Below, in pieces: positions 23,561 to 34,734 of a DNA stretch of 64,000 nt; position 1 is the first letter of the stretch, and each line of letters begins with the position of its first letter. Where the stretch lies: NCBI GenBank assembly GCA_026874595.1, contig CM049308.1:25780367-25844366 (forward strand). The letters are read 5' to 3'. Both the position numbers and the translations under genes were made by a program. The notes under the pieces are model-generated. The model was not told the DNA's origin. It worked only from the letters and a program-made list of their open reading frames with translations, and made no database searches. This DNA comes from Sipunculus nudus (lineage: Eukaryota > Annelida > Sipuncula > Golfingiida > Sipunculidae).

Positions 23561-24101
23561 TCTTTCCAATAATATTTTGTGATCCACACAAAATATTTGT
23601 TTAATAATCTTGAACAATTATATGAAGCGTCTCCAGGGTTCGTTATTTACCACTGCCCAACTGCCCGGGGCAGGTGTCTTAGGGTATCTGGCAGGTGAAA
23701 ACTTAGATTTATGATTAGGATGATGTTATTGTATGGTAATGTATTAGAATATATTATAAATGTTGACATGTATCAGTTTCAAATGTTTCAAAACAAAACA
23801 ATACGTATAATAAAAATCTTACCTCTGATTAACTCGACACAGTCAAAGACGTGGATCGGATAAGCACTAGTCCATTTGGTGGTCTTTCTGCCCTTTATTT
23901 GAAAGAGGCGTACTCCCTCTTTCTCTTGTTATCACTGTTAGTTTCCTATATTGAAATAGAATACAAATACATATCCCTTTTTCAAATAAAGTATTCACCA
24001 TTTTTTGTGTGTAAGTTTTTGTGTAATATAACAATACGCTTAAGACCTGGATGTGGTGTTGGCCCATGAAAAGGGCCGTTGAGTTTTGTTTGCAAGGCAA
24101 A

Positions 24102-24300
24102 CTACTTGAGACAAATGTTTACCACCATCTCCGGTGGACACCACCAGCCTTCTTCCATCATATCTTCAATGATTTTTTTTGCACATTCGCAACAATGTTC
24201 ATTGTAGGGAGTACAATGTTCTTAAGCTTGGCAGTGCCAGAGCACAGGCAACTTTCACTCCGGGCATGTGCCACCTTCATACTCCGCTGTAGGTTGCTCC
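24102..24300 (-). pseudogene. C-terminal block of DUF6589-like gene, frameshifted
   Basis: One frame reads LQRSMKVAHARSES and TAKLKNIVLPTMNIVANVQ. A second, overlapping frame reads YNEHCCECAKKIIEDMMEEG then WWCPPEMVVNICLK and stops at 24102-24104. The second frame is Cys-rich with a clear protein look. It lies in line with the other minus-strand blocks of the series. A frameshift is needed near 24200. The function of this part is not recognised. Confidence 0.4.
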
Positions 24301-24639
24301 ACTAGTGATAGTGGCTTGGGCGGGTGTTAAATGTATAATAATTGCTGTAATATTGTGTAATTTTTATTATATATAACTTTTAATAATGCATGGGAAATTT
24401 ATTTAAATATAACTGTTATAATGCGATGTTGCCAGAGAGGAAATAAACGCTTCATATTAGTTTTATTTCATCCTATGTGTAGTGTATCGCTTTAGCTGGT
24501 CTGGCAACGTCGGTTGACACTTTCGATGCCTTAATAAGGTTTAAGATTCCCAGTACATATTTTACAATTCCAACTGGTCTTCTTTTCGTAAAATAAATAA
24601 CCGTGACGTTTGTTCATTTTTTTTAGAATAATCATTTGA

Positions 24640-24819
24640 AACACAAGGAAATCAAGAAATTCATCAATGTAATGACCACAAACTTAAGGAAGTCTGCAAC
24701 CTGGTTGTAGGACCGGCTGACTTTTGGTTGCACACCAGTCCGGCGCCAAAAGTTTTGTTATGGAATAAGGTGCCCTTGTCAGCACTGCTCTTACTGCTAT
24801 ACAGCTTGTCCATTAAGTC
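24640..24819 (-). pseudogene. DUF6589-like block (DKLYSSKSSADKGTLF), frameshifted
   Basis: After a possible acceptor (TTTTAAAAG) the frame reads DLMDKLYSSKSSADKGTLFH and NKTFGAGLVCNQKSAG, then stops. A shifted frame continues SYNQVADFLKFVVITLMNF. The pattern W(K/D)xLYxxxSxxxKGTLxxLxxF is, from memory, a conserved stretch of DUF6589 proteins, a family abundant in invertebrate genomes and probably element-derived. It follows, in the right order, the block at 25096-25299. Confidence 0.5.
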
Positions 24820-25095
24820 CTTTTAAAAGAACGAGGAGGCCACAATGAAATTATTAACAAATAAACCCTATATTGGTGATTTTTATCTTAAATACATCGT
24901 CATACCACAATAAATAAACCTTCATACAAAACAAAATGGTATACTATGGGTTCCTTAAATCTGGTTATTTATTATCGACTTGGACTTTAATCCCCTCATT
25001 GTTCAAGAGCATGCAGACAATCAGTCACATTGATTTTTGTTTTCATGTGAATTCTTACTTTTTTTCATACATTGCTAATGTTACTCTGTTTATAC

Positions 25096-25299
25096 CTGCA
25101 ACAGGAGCACTCGCATGTAGAATTCCTGGGGTCCTGGAGCCACATCTTGCAGCCGTGTGACATGTGAATGTGCCATGCTCCATAACCTTCTTGCATATTT
25201 CATCCTCCCCTTGGAAAGGCCATCCCCGTGACAGGGAATGACAAACGGCTGTCTTTCCTTGTTCTTTGTAACAAACTTGTAGATGGTCTTATATCGCCG
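25096..25299 (-). pseudogene. DUF6589-like exon (CHGDGLSKGRM...RLQDVAPGPQEFYMRVLLLQ)
   Basis: The 68-codon frame contains YKTIYKFVTKNKERQPFVIP, CHGDGLSKGRMKYARRLW and RLQDVAPGPQEFYMR, ending LLLQ at a donor (CAG|GTATAA). It matches the remembered DUF6589 signature of a GDxLTxxR...A...RL...P.PQEFHxR...L segment, followed by the LYSSKS...KGTL block, which is next on this strand. A stop lies just upstream (TGA at 25300-25302). The family's activity is not established. Its wide multicopy distribution suggests a mobile origin. Confidence 0.55.
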
Positions 25300-26471
25300 T
25301 CACGCCAGCCACAGTAGAAGGATACACCCCCACCAACCCACCTCTTGACTGTCTGGGATTGTTCGTGCACAGTATATTTCGATTAGACCTTCTAATGAAA
25401 ATTATAAACTTAAAGGTTTCTCCAACTTGAATAACGTTTTCCTATTTTCTATCATATATCCAAAACGCTACTGCCCAGCCAGTACATTCCACGGCTGTGG
25501 CCCTCCGCCTTTCACTGGCCTTTTCGTTGCCGTAGGTTGTAGGTTGACCACGTTTCTTTTTAAATTACAGTTACCTCAGTGCTGTTTATCGTAGCCATTT
25601 CTGAAATGCATCAAATATAAGACCATTTCTTATATTTAATTTCATCCTTATTCCGTTCACGTCCTCATGGTTGTCAAGGACGCTATAAGTTATGTTACTA
25701 AAACACGGACTTAAACAAAAGCGCTTCCTTAGCTGAGAGATCTGGGAACAAGAAGTAAAATATGTACAAACATGCGAGACATCTGACTCTGCTAAGAGAA
25801 GAACAACAGCTGGACTGAAATTGTTATATCTAGGAAACTAACTTTATCCCTGGAATACTTTAAAAAAAAAGAGTAGATTTTTTTCCAATTTTTTTTCATA
25901 TTTCAACCTATGATGAGAAACTTAATATTCCAATGCTCTGGGGCAGTATGACCTAGTCGGGAACTTTGTCTGACCTTTATACAGATCATGACTTCCTTTA
26001 TCATGTTAAGCCAATCAAACACCGCACGGCGCATCACATGATTTCCATGGTCATCTCAGTTGTTGCATTCACTATTTTCTTGTCTGTACAAAGGAAATAT
26101 ATAATGGAACATGTATAACAAATATGATCAAATTTATATTTGGCAGTCTTGAAGTGTAACAATGGGTTGTTAATGGGAAATTTGACGTTTTTCCATAAAT
26201 ATATATAAAATGAACAACGTTGTATGGAGGCAATTTTCGGTATGATAGGAGATTTTTGGGACATCTAATAGTTTGCCGAATTTTTTATTCGTAGGTCCAA
26301 CGGTTTCAAAACGTGTCAGTCTAACGGACGGACGAACAATGGACCACGATTCTAATTGCTAATTTTGCTCTTTCTTGCATATTAATTAATTTTTAATAGC
26401 ATAATTAACAAAATGAAGACAGTAAAACAAGTAAATAATTTATCCTTTTTTTATAGAATTTTATTCTGGGC

Positions 26472-26830
26472 TTAAAACCAGACTGATAGATTATGTATAC
26501 TGTTATCAGGCAACCTGAATGGCATTGGAGTAAGAGTGTCTTGTATTTTGTTTTTCAAAGAAGTGATATGGTGTATATTGAATAAAAAAATATATGTATT
26601 TGACATAGAAACAGTTGGTTCGAGGCAGTCACATATATCTACAAACATATTTGAGGTCAGCCGATCAAGCGATTGAATGGTGCAATTCCCAGCAACATCA
26701 GCATGTCTTTGATTTATCACCCATATGTCTTGAGGGCCAGAGATGAAGCCAGGAAGTTGGTATCCCTCACAGTGACATGGACAGTCAGCTTCTGGTCTTT
26801 CTACCCCACATTTGAACGAAATAGGGAGAG
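26472..26830 (-). pseudogene. Cys-rich block of the DUF6589-like gene series
   Basis: An open frame of about 118 codons, ending at the TAA at 26472-26474, contains FKCGVERPEADCPCHCEGYQ, DIWVINQRHADVAGN, LTSNMFVDICDCLEPTVSM and FRLPDNSIHNLSVWF. The piece DICDCLEPTV resembles the LDILxxLExYVP segment that precedes the GDQLT block in DUF6589 proteins, and the order on this strand fits. The acceptor side is not defined. It may be one large decayed exon or two. Confidence 0.45.
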
Positions 26831-27282
26831 TATTTAAAAAAATAGTATAATTTACTTTAAACTAATTGTAATAGTGTAAAAACAACGCTACATGAAAATA
26901 GTTTTGCACTGTGTCAAAGTTTGACAATTCTGATAACTTGAGGCTCTTGTGCCCTACAGCCAGCTAGAGTGCAGTTAACAGACTACATGTCTATGAAGAT
27001 GAACAATTACACTAGCAAACCAAGGTGACATATAATATATAATTTATATGTTCAAGTAATGAATATGTATCAGTTGCTGATACTATTAAGAAAGAATGTG
27101 CATAATGAACATCCATATACAGTTTTTAATTCCATATAAGCAGCATCAATGGCACAAGCCTCGTCTAATCTGCGAAAGCGTGCACAACTGCATTGTAGGC
27201 ACAGGGGGATCTTTGATGATGGCAGAAACAAATATGGTCTTCTCTTCCTTTACCATTGTAGGATCAGGGGTTATATACATGC

Positions 27283-27362
27283 TCATTGCTCTTTACTGAG
27301 GTTGGATGCACATAATTCTACTACCAGTTCATTCCCATCATCTGCGACACTCTTAACCCAGC
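27283..27362 (-). pseudogene. short exon-like block of the same series
   Basis: After an acceptor (ACTAATTTCAG) the frame reads WVKSVADDGNELVVELCASN then LSKEQ and TGA. A second frame downstream (27130-27230) reads MVKEEKTIFVSAIIKDPPVP. Both look like coding remains. Confidence 0.35.
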
Positions 27363-27699
27363 CTGAAATTAGTGAAAATAAATGTTTATTTAATAATATA
27401 TTTATAATTTGTATTTGTGCTAAATATTGAATCTTTATATTTTCTCACTGATTCAGGCCATCTTCTACAGCATCGACAAGAAGTTGGTACACTTTTAGTT
27501 GCTGATCAGATAAATGGAAATAAATCACATACAAAAGGCAGTAGCGATGTGCCAATCAAATAAAATGGATGATTGGTTGTTTTCTTTCATAGTCAATAAC
27601 TGATTGAATTTTTGCAAAATCCATAAAATTTGATTATATATGCACATCCAAAGAAGTCAAATTATCCTGATAAATGGTCGTTCTGTTAGCTATATCAGA

Positions 27700-27905
27700 A
27701 ATATGTTACACGTGGGGCCAACATGGGTACACATGTGGGCCAATGGAGGGTACCAGGGAGGGCCCGTAAATGGGGCCCAAGAGTGGCTCTGAATGGGCAT
27801 ACATTGTGGGTTCCCACTTTTTCCCCTAAGGGTAAAAAATGGTCTATGACAAGGCGCCAACACGTGCAAACATATCCATTAGGCCCTCAGTGGGCATAAG
27901 GTGGG
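27700..27905 (+). repeat. degenerate GTGGGCC-rich short repeat
   Basis: GC-rich, with a dozen or so imperfect repetitions of TGGG(C/G)CC(A/C)A-type words spaced 15-30 bp, in otherwise AT-rich DNA. Confidence 0.6.
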
Positions 27906-28040
27906 CCAACAAATTGAAAGAATACAGCAAATGTTTAAAGTTCAAAACCTTTTATTATATTAAATGTAAAAAGAAAAAAATGTGGTTTGAATCAAATGAA
28001 TATTCTCTTGTCTTTTACTGCAATCAGTCCTGTTTCTTAC

Positions 28041-28157
28041 CTGCCTTTATCCTGTGAATCCTTCCACTACAGCGGTCCCTAGAGTTTTGCAGTCACGTTT
28101 TCATGACTGCATGGCAGTCTTCCTCAGTGGCGCTCCCTGTGTTTTTGCGCACAGCTT
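28041..28157 (-). other. possible exon with good splice signals
   Basis: Acceptor CATGTTGCAG and donor GGCAG|GTAAGA bound 117 nt. All frames contain stops within about 20 codons, so if transcribed it is a 3' untranslated or alternative terminal exon of the series. Confidence 0.35.
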
Positions 28158-28366
28158 CTGCAACATGTGAAAACATTTTTATAAATTAACATCATAGTTG
28201 CGCATGCTACCAAATTATATGCTTAACTCATTTTGAAACCGGTAGACATCCTTGCTGAAAGCCAGCTGCTGACAAAATGTAGAGCTGAACATCTTGTAAA
28301 AAGTGCTGAGATGAGAGCCATGCTCTCGTTTGTTCACTTCAAATATATATAAAAACATGGTAAAAT

Positions 28367-28370
<4 letters not shown>

Positions 28371-28405
<35 letters not shown>
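28371..28405. repeat. (TA)n microsatellite
   Basis: About 34 bp of alternating T and A. Confidence 0.95.
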
Positions 28406-28408
<3 letters not shown>

Positions 28409-28429
28409 GTAAGTGATAGATCTGAGTCA

Positions 28430-28600
28430 CTACCGCCGGTTTCGTCTCATCGGCTCATCAGATGACTGACGTTCAACTTCTGTGATGTCGGTTTTATCCT
28501 TTCTTTTAGGCACGGTTGGATGCCCTTGATCCAAGGCGACAGGTGGATACAACTGGTATCTGGCGGTTGTATAAAGCAGCTGTTCTCTTTTTAACAGGTT
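28430..28600 (-). CDS. exon ending in a stop, joins in phase to 31047-31187
   Basis: Acceptor TTTTTTCAG starts 56 codons reading NLLKREQLLYTTARYQLYPP, VALDQGHPTVPKRKDKTDI and ERQSSDEPMRRNRR, then TAG. Phase 0 matches the donor of 31047-31187, giving ...QLNTQEKS|NLLKREQLL. The tail is basic and Ser-rich, typical of a disordered terminus. No domain was recognised. Alternatively a GTAGTG donor just before the stop could splice onward to 28157. Confidence 0.55.
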   Translation of the reverse strand, partial: NLLKREQLLYTTARYQLYPPVALDQGHPTVPKRKDKTDITEVERQSSDEPMRRNRR

Positions 28601-29872
28601 CTGAAAAAATTAGGAAGTGGACATACATACACATTGTAACAAAATAAAAAATAAAATATATGTAAAAAAGGGTCTCCGTGTTATTGCTTGATAAATAAAG
28701 TTAATTAAAATTTTGTTTATTTTGGAATGTCACACAAATTAGAAACTGAACCATTGGTTGGGCAGAGTGGCCCGTCCCTAATAATACCCATTCCCCCTTT
28801 TTTGCCGCAAGTACAACAGAGCAAAGGGGAAAATTACTATTATTATTCTAATCAGCTCAGATCACTTGTATTATAACATTCAGCCACTATAAGCATAATA
28901 GTAGACCTTTAGTACACGAATGATAGTTTTCATAAATAACAAAGTTATACACATTTTTGACTTTGTATGTATTTGTGGTCTCTTCTTCTTTTCGGCCACT
29001 ACAACCTTTGAACCACGGTCAGGGTTAATGCCAGCCAGTACTCTGAAAATTATTGGGTTTTTTTTTTATCACTCACCCTTATATAACCAGTATAGTTAAG
29101 GAGAAAATATTGAAGTATTTGCAAAAATATGGTCTTAAAGGTCAACGTCAATTGTATTCAAACCTGTCCAAATATTTGGTTGATACAATTTGGGTATCAA
29201 GATTCAGGGAAAACATGCAGTACTTCAAAAAGTATCATAATCACAGAAGTTGTGCATTCATTATGACAGGTTTAGCAATGAATATTGTTTGATGGACTGT
29301 CAGATAGACGAACAGTATCGAAGCAATTGAATCCAGGGTATTCCAAGGGATATCTTTCTAAAAAAATTATATGAAATAAGATAATAGCTAAGATGGCATT
29401 GTTTTTGTGGCGTAAAACAGATATATATATATCATGTTCACCCCCATCCCCCACTCCGCGGAAAACCCAAAACAATTGGGGTAAAAATACTATCTCAAAA
29501 CAATGGTTCTAGTTTAAAGCAGGTTTGACCTTAGAGATCTGTCTGGCATATAAATGACCAGAGAATTATAATTTTCAATGCTGTATGTCTTACATGTATA
29601 TAGATAGTTAAGGCCTTTTACTCTGCAGAGCGTCCCAAAGGAAAACAAACTTCATTTATAACCTTAAATTTTGTAAGACAGTGACGAGCAGAGTGGAGGT
29701 CGGGCGCCTGACAACAGTGTTCTTTGTGGAGCACATTTCCGCATCCCTGATGATCTTAAAAATTATCAACAATTCACCCACCATTTATTAAGAATAACGT
29801 GAAAACATTTCAAAACATTAAAGAAAACATAACATACAATAAATTGAATAACATTTATTACAGATTTCTTTC

Positions 29873-29878
<6 letters not shown>

Positions 29879-29931
<53 letters not shown>
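29879..29931. repeat. (TA)n microsatellite
   Basis: About 52 bp of alternating T and A. Confidence 0.95.
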
Positions 29932-29933
<2 letters not shown>

Positions 29934-30447
29934 TTAAAGGGTGAGTTATATTTAAATTGCGATCATGACCTTTCCTATGAGAGTGGCCTTGGCCATGAAT
30001 ATTCCCATATTTGGTGAAAAATATCGTTTCTCAAATTGATTCAAGGTTAAATCTGCTGTTATATAATATACATGTTTTCATGACTAGTGACCTTGAGCCT
30101 GGTGATGAAGGTCACACCTGAAGAAACTATGGCGGCTTATTGCCAAGTGTCATTATATGCTTCGGAAGAGGGGGGGGGGGGGTCTATTCTTGAAAAGGGG
30201 GGGGGGGATTAATTGTCTAGGGATACTATGGCACCTGCGGTACGAAATGTCTAGTTAATTCATGATATGTATTTCATAATTAGTTTGCATGCAATCAAGT
30301 GTTACTGTTTATTTGTTTTATGATTGCAGGAACAACAACAGTTCAGGTCTAGAGAGGAAAACTGTCACGTGAGAGCGAAGTGGACACCAGCAGATTATTC
30401 TTGAATATAGGCACCGGAACAAGGTTCATACACGTCGCTGATTGTGA

Positions 30448-30747
30448 TGCGACCCAGCGGGCAAAGTCCAGAAAAAGGGAAACCGATTTTGTCACATTGA
30501 CCAGGGTTATAGACCTTATGCAGAAAGCTTCAATACAGTTCCAGACACACGGGGAAACGTTTCGCAGCGCTACGTCAGTAGTCTCACCGTTCACGTAAAG
30601 GGTTACACTGACGTAACGTCTATAGGCGACGGCCCAACCACGGGTAATCCTCGGGAGTACGATGCAGATTTTACGTTAGACGAGTTGGTCGAAATAGATC
30701 ATCCGTACCCCGGAGTACGACCGTCTCGTCCGCGAGGGCCAAATTGA
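30448..30747 (+). CDS. 99-codon Met-less C-terminal coding block, unrecognised
   Basis: Open from TGC at 30448 to TGA at 30745-30747 with no internal Met. Reads GKVQKKGNRFCHIDQGYRPY, NTVPDTRGNVSQRYVSS, TGNPREYDADFTLDELVEID and HPYPGVRPSRPRGPN. Composition is strongly protein-like (acidic centre, Pro/Arg tail). It sits in a CpG- and GC-richer island (30.34-30.75 kb) inside AT-rich DNA. An acceptor-like TTATGATTGCAG at 30329 precedes EQQQFRSREENCHVRAKWTP in another frame, so a longer decayed exon is possible. No family was recognised. Confidence 0.45.
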   Translation, partial: CDPAGKVQKKGNRFCHIDQGYRPYAESFNTVPDTRGNVSQRYVSSLTVHVKGYTDVTSIGDGPTTGNPREYDADFTLDELVEIDHPYPGVRPSRPRGPN

Positions 30748-30813
30748 AAATACTCTTGGTTTTTAATTAGAGTACTACACGGTAACTTTCAATGATTTAA
30801 GTGTAAATTTCGT

Positions 30814-30815
<2 letters not shown>

Positions 30816-30853
<38 letters not shown>

Positions 30854-30861
30854 ATATATAT
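30816..30861. repeat. (TA)n microsatellite, interrupted
   Basis: About 45 bp of alternating T and A with one interruption. Confidence 0.9.
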
Positions 30862-31046
30862 CAGTAGCGTATTTTGAACTTATACCTTCAAGGTACTGTT
30901 TATTACATTGATTAATAAATCTTTTTTCAGTCAGTAGTTTTATGTGTATATGAAAAATGAACCAAGACAATGTGCCACAAGATATATCATTAATGTATTT
31001 AAAGTAAAATTAATTTAAAATGATAAAATAATGTTGTTTTACTTAC

Positions 31047-31187
31047 GCTTTTTTCTTGTGTATTAAGTTGTACTTGTTTTCTCATCTCATTCATTAAAGT
31101 TATAGCGATTATACAGCCTCCCAATAGTTCTCTTATCACTCTAGGGATGTGGTCCGTGCAGCTGAGGAGGTCATATAGTCCATTTGC
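31047..31187 (-). CDS. internal exon, 47 codons, clean splice sites
   Basis: Polypyrimidine plus GGCTAG acceptor and AAGC|GTAAGT donor (full consensus) bound exactly 47 codons in phase 0: ANGLYDLLSCTDHIPRVIRE, LLGGCIIAITLMNEMRK, then QVQLNTQEKS. No stops are present. It joins in phase to 28430-28600. This is the best-preserved exon in the window. The protein is not recognised. It may be the 5' part of the DUF6589-like series or a separate gene. Confidence 0.6.
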
Positions 31188-31679
31188 CTAGCCAAAAAAA
31201 AAAACTATGCACTAAGGTAGAAAGACTTCTTTATTGCTGATTTGTGTTTTGTAAAGGCTCCTGAATCGGAATCCACCGTTGCCAGCTTGGCACCCACGGG
31301 CAATTTTTATAATTGCACAAACTCAAAATGGCATCCGGTGCTCATTTTTAAATTAAATAACATTTAAGTGAATTGTTATGTAAATATATTGTTCATTATG
31401 TAAATATGCCTTTGTTCATTGTAATGTTTATATTTTCTATTTATATTTAAATTTAATACCTATTTAATGCTCATTGTAATTTAATGTATTTAAAATTGAA
31501 CGTACATCTTCCAATATTTATATTACACTTTTAAACCATTTTTTTGGATTAACCATTTTTTTTACATTGAAAATTTATGAAAGAAAAAAGTGATAGAGTG
31601 TGTATCCAACAGAACAAACAACATCTCTTGTGGTAAATGCCTTTGGAATTCTTGCAAGTCGATGGCGGTGGCTTAATTT

Positions 31680-32125
31680 GGTAAATCAGATCTCTCTATT
31701 ACTAGTAACAAATGACTCTCCATTGACCGGTTTTCAGCTATCATGGAAAAAATGAAGAAGCCTGGTTGACAACAGGACACAAAAAGCAAAGTTTAAAACA
31801 CTACTTAAAACCAGCGGGGTTTTCTGGGTACATGCATGAATTTTTTTACCTCCAAGTAAAACATACCATCCTGCAGTGCAGCCGTACTTTCAACACCCGG
31901 GAGTCAGCTTGTACATTTCAGTGTCACAGCTGGTCTTGTTTACCTGATGGTGCATCAATGACGTGTTTGATAGTTAAAGTTAATAAAAGCATTCCCCGGG
32001 GTACCCGTTTCGGCTTTCTGTTCTCATAAACCATTACACCATGCATATTTCCTATATCGCTGTTTTTGTTAGTATTTTGGAGTCAAATAATGATTTCTGT
32101 ATCATAGGGTTAACCATATTAGGCA
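31680..32125 (+). repeat. dispersed repeat B, copy 1
   Basis: Shares GAAGCCTGGTTGACAACAGG, GTACATTTCAGTGTCACAGC, GGGGTACCCGTTTCGGCTTT and CATGCATATTTCC blocks with 35740-36050 (same strand) and 46880-47335 (inverted). Confidence 0.85.
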
Positions 32126-32142
32126 AAAAAATAAAAAATAAA

Positions 32143-32443
32143 AGGTATGGTTCTCAGGCACCGCCCGCATCAATTTTAAACCCCCGCATCACAAATTTTT
32201 ATTTTCAATAGAAACTTACCAATTTTGTGCTGCAACCGCTCGGACATTTCTTTCAAGGAGATAAAATCATACAATTTCCTTTTTTATGTAGGGCTTTTAC
32301 TTGTTTAGCAAAATAAATCTGTTATTATCATGCTTTTTCCCTAATCATTTGTCATTTTTATCGAAACATACCAAAAAATTATAAAATAAAAAACCGCCCG
32401 CCCGCAGTGATTTCTGAAAAAAAAGTGCCTGAGAACCATACCT
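32143..32443. mobile_element. MITE-like element, 301 bp, 19-bp terminal inverted repeats
   Basis: Begins AGGTATGGTTCTCAGGCAC and ends GTGCCTGAGAACCATACCT, perfect inverted repeats, with A/T-rich flanks that blur any target-site duplication. The interior has CCGCCCGC-type blocks next to both ends and no ORF. A truncated, diverged copy is at 53367-53491. This is a non-autonomous DNA transposon of unassigned superfamily, inserted at the edge of repeat B copy 1. Confidence 0.85.
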
Positions 32444-33109
32444 TTTTTTTATTTTGGCCTTACAGGTACATCATACATGCGTTCTCAAGTGTTCGTGTTT
32501 GAACAATTGTTTTGTATTATGTGTACATTATATTGATATTTTATGAATGATAATATAATTTAATATTTATATTTTATATCTAACGATTATCATTTAAACC
32601 TTTAAACGTAATGTCGTTAAGCAGTATCTACCTATATTTTTAAGTTTTATATAGACATTAATTTATGGACTGACGTAGATCTTAAATGGTCCGAAAGAAA
32701 GCTTAAGCACTTAAGACTAATCCCCCTCTCAGGGGTTTCGGCGCTGAGCCGGAGTTTGGTTCAGCCAGCCAGCCTGCCATATCGGGATCTAGTTTCATCA
32801 AGATATAGGTAGGTCTTCAACTGCATCTCCGTATTGTTAAGTGAGGAATATAGAGTTAAATATGATTTTTGAAGCAAGCGATTATAAAATAAAATATAAC
32901 CAGATTACGAAAGCAGTTTATCGGCAATATAATTTGGATAAGCGGTTTATGAGTTTTTTTCTACCCCCTCAGGCCGCTGGCAAGGGAAATCCAAAACCGA
33001 CTAATCACAGTTTGGTTTACCTCCGTGTACCGTGAAAGTTTGTGGCGTCTGCTTAAGTTAAATTTTAACGTCACTTGGGGTGAAACATGCTGAAAATGCC
33101 TAAATCTTA

Positions 33110-33960
33110 TTTTAGGTCAAGCGAAGCTGTCTTTTCTTGCTCATGGTCGATCCTCGCACGATATGAGTGCTTCTGAAGCCATGGACACTGGAGAAGTAAT
33201 CGCGGACTCTAAGGGATATTCGCTTGTCGACCCTGTAAAGACAGAATCCATACCAACAGCTAGACAGAATCCATACGAACAGCTGACAAAACTAACGTTA
33301 GTAACAAGGTCTATACGGAATCTGAGAGTGAGTGCACTACAACTAATAGTTCTTGTAATGATAGAAATATATCTGCAACAATTAGGAAATTTTCTTCACC
33401 ATATCTGGGACTTCACCCCTGGCTCCAATATAATGAGGAAGAGGGGTTTATGTAATGTCAAATTTGCACAGAACAGAAGTGTAATGAATTATCAAAAGAT
33501 GCCAAGTTTAGAAATTTCCAGAAAAGTACTTTGACACGTCATGTGCCAAATCGAGATCCCGAGGCAGCTGTGTCTGCACCAAGACTCGGGAAAGACTGAG
33601 AAAATTCAGAAAAAAATGTTCATCAAAGCAAGATCAAGCAGCAACAATTCTTTTTAAATGTGAACATTGACTTATTTTGGAAATATCCCACTTGTGAAAT
33701 TTAAATCATTTGTGAACTTATAACAGAAGTTGGAAGTCCCAAACATAGACATACTGAAACAGACTAACATAAACTATGATTCCTCAGCGACGGAAACTGA
33801 TATTCTTGCTAGACTGGCCCAAGTACTTGAATATGACCTGATGGAAATACTACTGCAGACTTGTCCGGATGTGCAAAGATGATCTGCAGTCAGCAGCACG
33901 ATGCTCATTTGAGACAAGACATACCTTGAAGGAACTTTCAAGTGGACACAAAGAAAACAT
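33110..33960 (+). pseudogene. ZNF862/hAT-like zinc-finger protein remnant
   Basis: After an acceptor (TCTTATTTTAG) the sequence opens with MSASEAMDTGEVIADSKGYS. It then shifts frame and reads RKFSSPYLGLHPWLQYNEEE, a stop, CQICTEQKCNELSKDAKF and NFQKSTLTRHVPNRD. The W(L)xYxxExGFMxCxxC...FxxxTLxxH layout is that of the TTF-type finger at the N-terminus of ZNF862/KIAA1586-like, hAT-derived proteins. Further decayed coding (DSSATETDILARLAQVLEY) follows to about 33.96 kb. Several stops and shifts make it a pseudogene. Confidence 0.5.
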
Positions 33961-34734
33961 TTCTAAATAAGTCATCTGTCATAGCACAAATGACATTAGG
34001 TCAGTTGCAGCCAGTTTGGTATATCCGACTACATAACTTAAAATAAATTTTATAATAATTCACTGTCAGGTCCAAGACAGAATAATATCAGCATATCATG
34101 ATTACTGTCCACTGGAGATTTTAAGAAATCCTTATTGGGAGGTTTAATGACTTGCTGATCATTCAGTTCCCTTTTTTAATCATAGTCCTTGTTAAGACAT
34201 TTCTCTGCCTGTCCGAAAAACAGGTCTGACGAATCTCTGATATCTTATGAATTATATGTGGATGTTATGTTATAATGTTTTATCTTAAATGCAAATATTT
34301 AAAGTTATAACTTTATAAACTTTCATACAGCTCACAGATTATAGGTCATATTTACATATTACCAATATTTTACTCTGATACACCAGAGGTCAGGTCCTGG
34401 GTGACCAGAGTTCATACCTCACAATACGGCTGTGGCAGTGATGGTATTCTGCTTTTCTCTTCATGTTATAAATATCATATATTACATAACCAGGACACTC
34501 CACTTTTTAAACAACTAAGAAATACTCGAATATCAGCAGAAGCTGACAAAATCCCGCAGCCAAAAGAAGTGTTTATAGGTGGTAACAGTAACAAGTATAA
34601 AATATTTGTTCTCACATGAATGTATATCTGTACATGTCTTAGTTATAAAATTAAACTGGGGAGGTATGTAGTACCTTTGCAAGTATGGTAAGACCGATCC
34701 CATGCAGGACTTAGAGATCATCAAGGCATATCAT

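Noticed and set aside
30349-30598. Two overlapping frames (81 codons minus, 72 codons plus)
   Set aside because: The third frame, open to 30747, has better protein composition; these are probably shadows.
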